From Chara braunii (lineage: Eukaryota; Streptophyta; Charophyceae; Charales; Characeae): a stretch of DNA of 33,333 bases. The stretch lies in the NCBI GenBank assembly GCA_003427395.1, contig BFEA01000611.1, positions 283,787 through 317,119 on the forward strand. Direction: 5' to 3'. Positions 28,888 to 33,333 of this stretch are shown one piece after another. The stretch's first letter is position 1; the number at the start of each line of letters is the position of its first letter. A model generated the notes under the pieces. The model searched no databases, was not told the DNA's origin, and saw nothing but the letters and a program-made list of their open reading frames with translations. The position numbers and the translations under genes are program-made.

Positions 28888-29268
28888 ATGGCTAATCCAG
28901 CCCATTTCTCAAATTTGCAGCAGGTCCCGTTTACTAATCTTTCGAATTCACAGCAGGTCCCGTTTGCTAATCCTCCGATCAACGGGGCTGCTGGAGGGGG
29001 TACTGGATATGGGTCCGTGACGTGTTATATATGTGGTAAAACGGGACATTACTCAAGAAACTGCTGGCAAGCCTCCGGGAGGCTTCCCTCGCAACCCCAG
29101 TTGGATAGCGAGACTATTGAGATGAGAGATTTCTATAAGAGAGCGGTTCAAAAGGAATGGTCAAAAAGAGACGAGGTCATCTGCGAATTAGTGCGCTGTA
29201 GAACGAGATTGGCCTATGAAGGTTTCGTTGAGAAGAGGGACGACATCTCTCCGTTAAAAGAGAAGTAA
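28888..29268 (+). CDS. PLE-2 ORF1, CCHC zinc-knuckle protein
   Basis: The ATG at 28888 starts MANPAHFSNLQQVPF, with two copies of a QQVPF(T/A)N phrase. A glycine-rich stretch and one classical zinc knuckle follow: CYICGKTGHYSRNC (C-X2-C-X4-H-X4-C, 29023-29064). The C-terminal half is charged and probably helical (EMRDFYKRAVQKEWSKRDEV). It ends at TAA 29266-29268. The frame is also open upstream to about 28819, so the start is uncertain. CCHC knuckles bind single-stranded nucleic acid, as in retroviral nucleocapsid and LINE ORF1 proteins. I infer a Gag-like role packaging the element RNA. ORF2 begins 36 bases downstream in the same frame. The knuckle is not found in PLE-1 ORF1. Confidence 0.72.
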   Translation: MANPAHFSNLQQVPFTNLSNSQQVPFANPPINGAAGGGTGYGSVTCYICGKTGHYSRNCWQASGRLPSQPQLDSETIEMRDFYKRAVQKEWSKRDEVICELVRCRTRLAYEGFVEKRDDISPLKEK

Positions 29269-29304
29269 GGAAGGTAGCGGTTTTTCTTTTGGATTCTGAA
29301 GGCG

Positions 29305-29788
29305 ATGGAGGAGTTGGAAACGTGTATGCTGCTCCGGAAGGAGAGGATGGGCGAACAAGGGAGGTTGGTGCACCATGAGCTTGAGACGCGGGTAACGAGA
29401 CTATTCCTTTTAATGGCGGTAATAGGTTCGTTCCCTTGGATGAAGAAATGGCTGGGTGTGATGGATGAGGAAGCTTCGGAGAAAATTGACACAAGAGAGT
29501 CTGGTATTTTATATTGTTGTTAGTCCATGGTGCAAGCATCTCTACATCGGGTGTACCACTAGGAAGGTCATCACAAGGTGGGCTGAGCATGTGAGGTGCG
29601 CTGTGTCCGGAAATTTTGGTAATGCTAGGAAGTTGCACGTTTGGTTGAAACGTTTTGGATGGGAGCGCTATGTAGTTCTTCCGGTGGTGACAGGCGTGGA
29701 GGATCTGGTGAAAGTAGAATCGTTGCTGATAAAGCGGTTTTCCCCTGCCCTTAACAGCATTGGCAAAGGGCAAGGGTGTGGGAAGTAG
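29305..29788 (+). pseudogene. PLE-2 ORF2 start: hydrophobic segment and GIY-YIG endonuclease, one frameshift
   Basis: ORF2 starts at ATG 29305 (MEELETCMLLRKERMGEQGR), a charged helix. A hydrophobic segment (RLFLLMAVIGSFPWMKKW) follows at about 29398-29451. The frame then shifts by one base near 29505 into VFYIVVSPWCKHLYIGCTTR, the GIY-YIG core (YIG at about 29545-29553). The helix with the predicted catalytic arginine (TTRKVITRWAEH) and a later VESLLIKRFSPALN with the conserved acidic and asparagine positions follow. In PLEs this domain cuts the target DNA. A TAG at 29786-29788 separates it from the linker in the same frame. Homology to 2450-2900 of PLE-1 runs throughout, including the hydrophobic segment. 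Confidence 0.82.
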
Positions 29789-29830
29789 AAGAGAAGGAAA
29801 GGGAAGAGGGAGAGAGGAAAGAAGGATCTT

Positions 29831-30737
29831 TTGAATACGCAAGGAATAGTAATATGTTTCACGGTCAAAGGAGTGAAGACATCGTCTCTCATAGAGTCTC
29901 TGAAGAAGGTGGAGAAGGACGGAGGGAAGGGGCAGATTGTATCATCAGGAGGTAAGATGTGGTCTGATAGCTGGTCGCTCGTGAGAGCTAAGGCGGGCGA
30001 ATCAATAGTTGAGCATGGAGGAAAGATCCTGAAATTAAGAGAAGCAAGGAAGTTTTTTGAGGAAGGCGGGTCTGTTCAAGTGAGGAGTGTGAAGTTTGTT
30101 TCCTCGGCGATCGTCCGACGGAAGAATTTTTTGAAGGGACTAATGGTCCGCCCTTGTTCCGTGAGGGATGCTTATCGGTTCTCATCCGCAAAGCTCATCG
30201 CTCTGTACAGAACGGCGGGTCTGTTTTCCCAGAAAAAAAACTCGCACTTCCTTAAAATTGAGATTAGCGAAAGTGATTAGAGGGAAGTTTGGTTTCAATA
30301 TTAGAAAAAGACCAATCATCAAAATTTCGTTCTCACCGTTATTGAGAATGAGCATGGTGAGGATGATTGCGATTGATGCATTGCATCTGTTGGTTCCTGA
30401 CAGAGCCATTGGAAGTTATGTGTGCGGACGGGTCCGAGTCGTCATGATGAGGAGGCGTACGGTTGGTGATCTAATACACAACCATCGAAGGTGGGTGAAG
30501 GAGGATGAGGTGGTGTGTACCTGCGTAAGTATGGACTTACCACGGGTTCAGGGGCATGTACTGACCAGGTTGAGTGATGTGAACCTGGTACCAGTATTTC
30601 TGTGTAATTCCAAGAATGTGACGAAGGGAAGGATGTTCTTTCCAAGAGAAGTGGAGAAAGGTGTCACAGATGCTTTCAAGCCATGGTGTCACAGATGCTA
30701 TCAAGCCATGGGCCAAGGGAAGAAGGATATGTATTGA
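29831..30737 (+). pseudogene. PLE-2 ORF2 linker with CxC motif, between nuclease and RT
   Basis: The first frame (29831-30280) covers SGGKMWSDSWSLVRAKAGES and EARKFFEEGGSVQVR, homologous to SGGNKWMSSWRLIRLVYGES and EEGGNFELTC of PLE-1. At an A8 run (30232-30239) the coding moves to another frame (to 30737), which carries TVGDLIHNHRRWV, VVCTCVSMDLPRVQGHV and LVPVFLCNSKNV. The CTC motif aligns with CPC in PLE-1 and may bind a metal. A 25-bp tandem duplication (GGTGTCACAGATGCTTTC..., about 30659-30708) breaks the frame before the RT, and a GAGGTGGT repeat (about 30808-30831) restores it. Function of the linker is unknown. Confidence 0.65.
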
Positions 30738-30812
30738 CAAGACGCAGGTGGAGAGAGCCTTTGCATCCACATCAAATGGTCATTCAGGGATGACGGAAGA
30801 GGAGGTGGTGAG

Positions 30813-32233
30813 GTGGTGAGGTGGTTTACTCCCTTCCGAGATTTGGTCGCGGTTCCTATTGATAGGAATCCGGGTGGCACTCTTTTGATCTGCCCGGTTG
30901 TATATCTACATTCCTATCACGTAGCCTATCTTTGGAATGGGAGCTATGTGCATCAGAAGGAATCAGAGATCGACATATTGAACAAATCTAAGGATGAGTA
31001 CAAGTTGGGTGGTTTGCAGAAGGTGGCTGAATGGGGGAGAGATGGGAGGATTAGTACTGCCTATGTTATACCCAAAGATAAGGACTTGGGTAGATGGAGG
31101 CCGATTTCTCCCGCTACGGTTGATCCGGCCAGGTTGGCGAGCTCACGAGTAGGGAGGGCGATACATTACATGCTACTATGTATCGCGAAGAGATCCCATT
31201 TTGATCTGAGATCCATGGGCGACCTACGTGATGTCTTGCGGGAGCATCAGGGGTATTTGCAGAGGAGGTGGGATGCGGTACAGGCACGTAGTTTTGACAT
31301 AAAGGACATGTTCGCGAAACTCACGCACGATAGTGTGCTCGATGCGGTGGACTGGGTTATGAGCATCCATGCAGCGAAGGGTTTGGAGGCGGTGAAGGTG
31401 AGCTGGAGGGGTAAGGACTGTAAGATGGCGAGGAGTTTGAGCGGTGAATGTGGTTTCGTCTCGCTCAGTTTTTGCATCATTAGAAGAATGGTGGTATATG
31501 ATTTGGCTCATGCTTTCGTCAAGTGTGGCACGCGGGTTTTACGTCAGATATCTGGCATCCCCATGGGCAGAAATTCAAGCCCTGCTTTGGCTTGTCTCGT
31601 ATGTGCAAAGGCGGAGGCTATCTTTCTTTCCTCTCTGGGATCAGATCGGAAACTCGTAAGAGGAGTACGGATGATTGATGATGTGGCAGTACTGGTAGGG
31701 GTACTATCCGATCATGAGGACTCCTGGGAGAAAGCAAGTACGATCATGATGAAGTTTGAAAGCTGCTATGATGACAACCTAAAACTGGTACGGAAGGACA
31801 GGGATTCGAACACATTCAAGTTCCAGGGTAATGTGGTTCAAATCAACATTTGTCCAATCAATGTGAGAATCATTCCTAAAACCAGGAACCAGGCATCTCT
31901 GTTACACGAAGGAAAGGTCAGAACCCAGTCTATGCAGGACTTTGCTTCCTTCTCTTTCAAAAAGATGAAGAAGGCAACGTTGACGGCAAGTATGCTGAGA
32001 ATCAGCAGGTTGGCTNAACGTTGACGGCAAGTATGCTGAGAATCAGCAGGTTGGCTACTGATGAGGAAGATGCGATAGCATCCATATCAGCTCTGGTTAT
32101 GGAATCGAACCTCCGGGGCTATCCCCCGGAGGTCTCTCTCGGATCTCTAGCAAGGTTTGTTAGAGTGGCCGGTGGTAACTGGGGGGCTTCGCTCCTCAAA
32201 GTTTACCCCGACCTGCATAGGCACCTACTGTAA
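30813..32233 (+). CDS. PLE-2 reverse transcriptase, catalytic residues intact
   Basis: The frame holds all PLE RT landmarks: DRNPG at 30861-30875 (the DKG-type motif), KDKDLGRWRP at about 31074-31103, motif A SFDIKDMF with aspartate at 31295-31297, motif B GIPMGRNSSP at about 31553-31585, and motif C MIDD at 31671-31682. The metal-binding aspartates are present in A and C, unlike PLE-1. The frame is interrupted only by an assembly overlap: 31976-32015 is repeated at 32017-32056 after an N. Removing 41 bases gives one open frame ending at 32231-32233 (PDLHRHLL). The enzyme would copy the element RNA at a nuclease-made nick. It is part of ORF2, so the start given is only where the frame is open. 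Confidence 0.9.
31976..32056. other. Unmerged 40-base contig overlap
   Basis: Forty bases starting AACGTTGACGGCAAG end at 32015, then comes one N, then the same 40 bases start again at 32017. The same start also follows an N at 26760. This is a scaffold join where overlapping contig ends were not merged. Confidence 0.93.
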
Positions 32234-33266
32234 TGTGCAAGCCCTTTTCACTTGGTTGATTTTGTTTTTATTTTTTGTTTTTATTTTCTGTTTTTATTTT
32301 CTGTTTTTTTTTTATTTGTTAATTCTTTTGATATTTTCAGGAATTTGTGTGGTTTTGAGATCTGGTCCACGGGATGGTTTTTGAAAAGGCTAAGGCCGTT
32401 TTTCANNGAGTATGCACGAATCGGTATAGTCGGCACTAGGGCCAAAGGTACCTGTACCTGTTTTTTGGAGTAGCAGCCGCCGCGTGTATTATAGGTGGGG
32501 AAATCGTAGAATGCAANCNAANTTTTCAGGTGCATGCCGGTTCGCTCGGCAGTGATCACGGGTAAGTTTGACAGAAGCCATACACGGNTATGGCGATAAT
32601 TAGTATCGCCGGNTATGGGTGTCGATCCGAGAGNNAGTCAGAAAAAAGATCGAGNNTTTTTTTTGGCGCCGGCACATCGATGCNATCTAGTAGCTGGAAG
32701 GTAAGGCGGGTTTTCGGTGCGTGACGGTNTTCAGAAAGCGGGTTTTTGCNAAGCTGCACGAGTGGAGGTTTTTTGGTACATGAGCTTATGAGGCATACTC
32801 AAGTNGGGAGGATCGTAGTAGATTNTGGCAAGAAGGAAAGAATGGGAGAAGGCGTTGGGGTGGTGGTACGCNGTGTTCAGAAATGTCGGACAGGGAGAAA
32901 GAAGGAAAAAAGGAAAAGAAAAAGGANAAGGAAAAGAAAAACGAGGAGGGAAATGGACACGAGGGAGGAGATCGGAGAGAGGTAGTATGGTTGAAGTCGT
33001 ATTGGTGAGGGAGCTGGTTAGTATTTAAGAGATGGGAGGGATGGCCTAAACCCTCTCACCAAGCTAGTATGCTTGCTCAGGAAGCTTTGGGTTCTTCCTG
33101 ATGAGTCTGTGGTTGTGCGCCCACAGCGAAACGCGTTGGAGATCGCGTGCATGTGCTTTAACGATGTTTTGTTGTCTCTCAGAGCTATCTTGAAGGCTTT
33201 TTGCTGGTCTTCGGTTGTACTGTGTATGATCTTCCAGCGACAAGAACAGTGCGGCCGCTGTTTTCT

Positions 33267-33274
<8 letters not shown>
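32017..33274 (+). repeat. Right direct repeat (pLTR) of PLE-2
   Basis: This matches 26761-28018 at a constant offset of 5256. It contains the RT C-terminus and stop, the T-rich tract, the hammerhead at 33093-33142, and ends at GCAAACTC directly before a CT array. Ns at 32406-32407 are TT in the left copy, and one N of the left copy (27783) is resolved here. Confidence 0.92.
33093..33142 (+). ncRNA. Hammerhead ribozyme, right pLTR of PLE-2
   Basis: The core matches the left copy (CTGATGAG at 33098-33105, stem II CTGTGG/CCACAG, CGAAAC). Two changes lie in the ribozyme. Stem I is TCTTC with GGAGA, a G-U pair instead of G-C. The cleavage triplet is GTT instead of GTC, at 33135-33137. Both are compatible with activity (NUH rule), but slower cleavage is expected. 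It is exactly 5256 bases from the left ribozyme. Confidence 0.85.

Positions 33275-33333
<59 letters not shown>
33272..33333 (+). repeat. (CT)n microsatellite, right flank of PLE-2
   Basis: A CT array runs from the end of the right pLTR to the window end. It mirrors the array at 26699-26759. Confidence 0.95.

Larger units (their letters stand above)
26761..33274 (+). mobile_element. Penelope-like retroelement PLE-2 with hammerhead-bearing direct repeats
   Basis: The order is pLTR (26761-28018), leader, zinc-knuckle ORF1, ORF2 (hydrophobic segment, GIY-YIG, CxC linker, RT), and pLTR (32017-33274). The pLTRs are 5256 bp apart. The class is set by RT motifs and the N-terminal GIY-YIG. Hammerhead ribozymes in pLTRs are an established property of many Penelope-like elements. 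The RT keeps its catalytic aspartates, but the nuclease part has a frameshift and a stop. CT microsatellite lies outside both ends. The two pLTRs share ambiguous bases at the same positions, so part of the sequence was probably duplicated by the assembler. Confidence 0.86.

Noticed and set aside
28888-32233. LTR retrotransposon (because of the CCHC knuckle and direct repeats)
   Set aside because: There is no protease, RNase H or integrase. RT motifs and GIY-YIG are of Penelope type, and the repeats contain part of the RT and a hammerhead.

Overview
The window looks like a fragment of a large, repeat-rich eukaryotic genome, probably a streptophyte green alga of the Chara type. Three things support this. 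Two spliced exons belong to the axonemal gene SPAG6/PF16, so the organism makes motile flagella. Almost everything else is decayed retroelement sequence. The proline-, glycine- and RG-rich retroelement proteins resemble those I associate with charophyte genomes. The genus is my inference; the eukaryotic nature is certain (spliced exons, U6 snRNA sequences, LINEs, SINE-like repeats, MITEs). The assembly has visible faults: a 963-base N gap, scattered single Ns, an unremoved Nextera junction adapter, and a contig apparently placed twice.

Layout. 1-6194: a decayed Penelope-like retroelement (PLE-1) with direct repeats at both ends, an RG-rich ORF1, an N-terminal GIY-YIG nuclease and a reverse transcriptase (RT) whose YxDD box reads YVDG. 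6272-8490: a LINE ORF2 fragment and SINE/LINE 3' tails. 9412-10012: a 601-bp non-autonomous hAT-like element built on TCCGGAC palindromes, with an 8-9 bp target-site duplication (TSD). 10700-11343: duplications around a Nextera junction (library artefact). 11991-14760: a 5'-truncated LINE with a perfect 12-bp TSD. 15185-20149: four foldback MITEs, a U6 snRNA sequence, a SPAG6 exon (16389-16506), tRNA-like promoters, tandem repeats and another LINE fragment. 20380-21592: a minus-strand LINE fragment next to a satellite made from LINE coding sequence. 22361-23323: gap. 24564-24610: a truncated U6 retropseudogene with a 16-bp TSD. 25287-25421: the next SPAG6 exon, which makes the intron about 8.8 kb.

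26699-33333 is the most interesting part. A better preserved Penelope-like element (PLE-2) has a CCHC zinc-knuckle ORF1, an N-terminal GIY-YIG domain, a CxC-bearing linker and an RT with intact catalytic aspartates. It is flanked by 1258-bp direct repeats (pLTRs), each carrying a hammerhead ribozyme. The ribozymes lie exactly 5256 bp apart, so self-cleavage would release a unit-length RNA. (CT)n microsatellite lies on both outer sides, which suggests insertion into a microsatellite.

How the parts fit: LINE machinery probably mobilised the SINEs (shared 3' tail) and the U6 copy. The PLEs carry their own RT, nuclease, nucleic-acid-binding ORF1 and, in PLE-2, ribozymes for RNA processing. The only host protein-coding sequence I can support is SPAG6, whose intron is filled with these elements.
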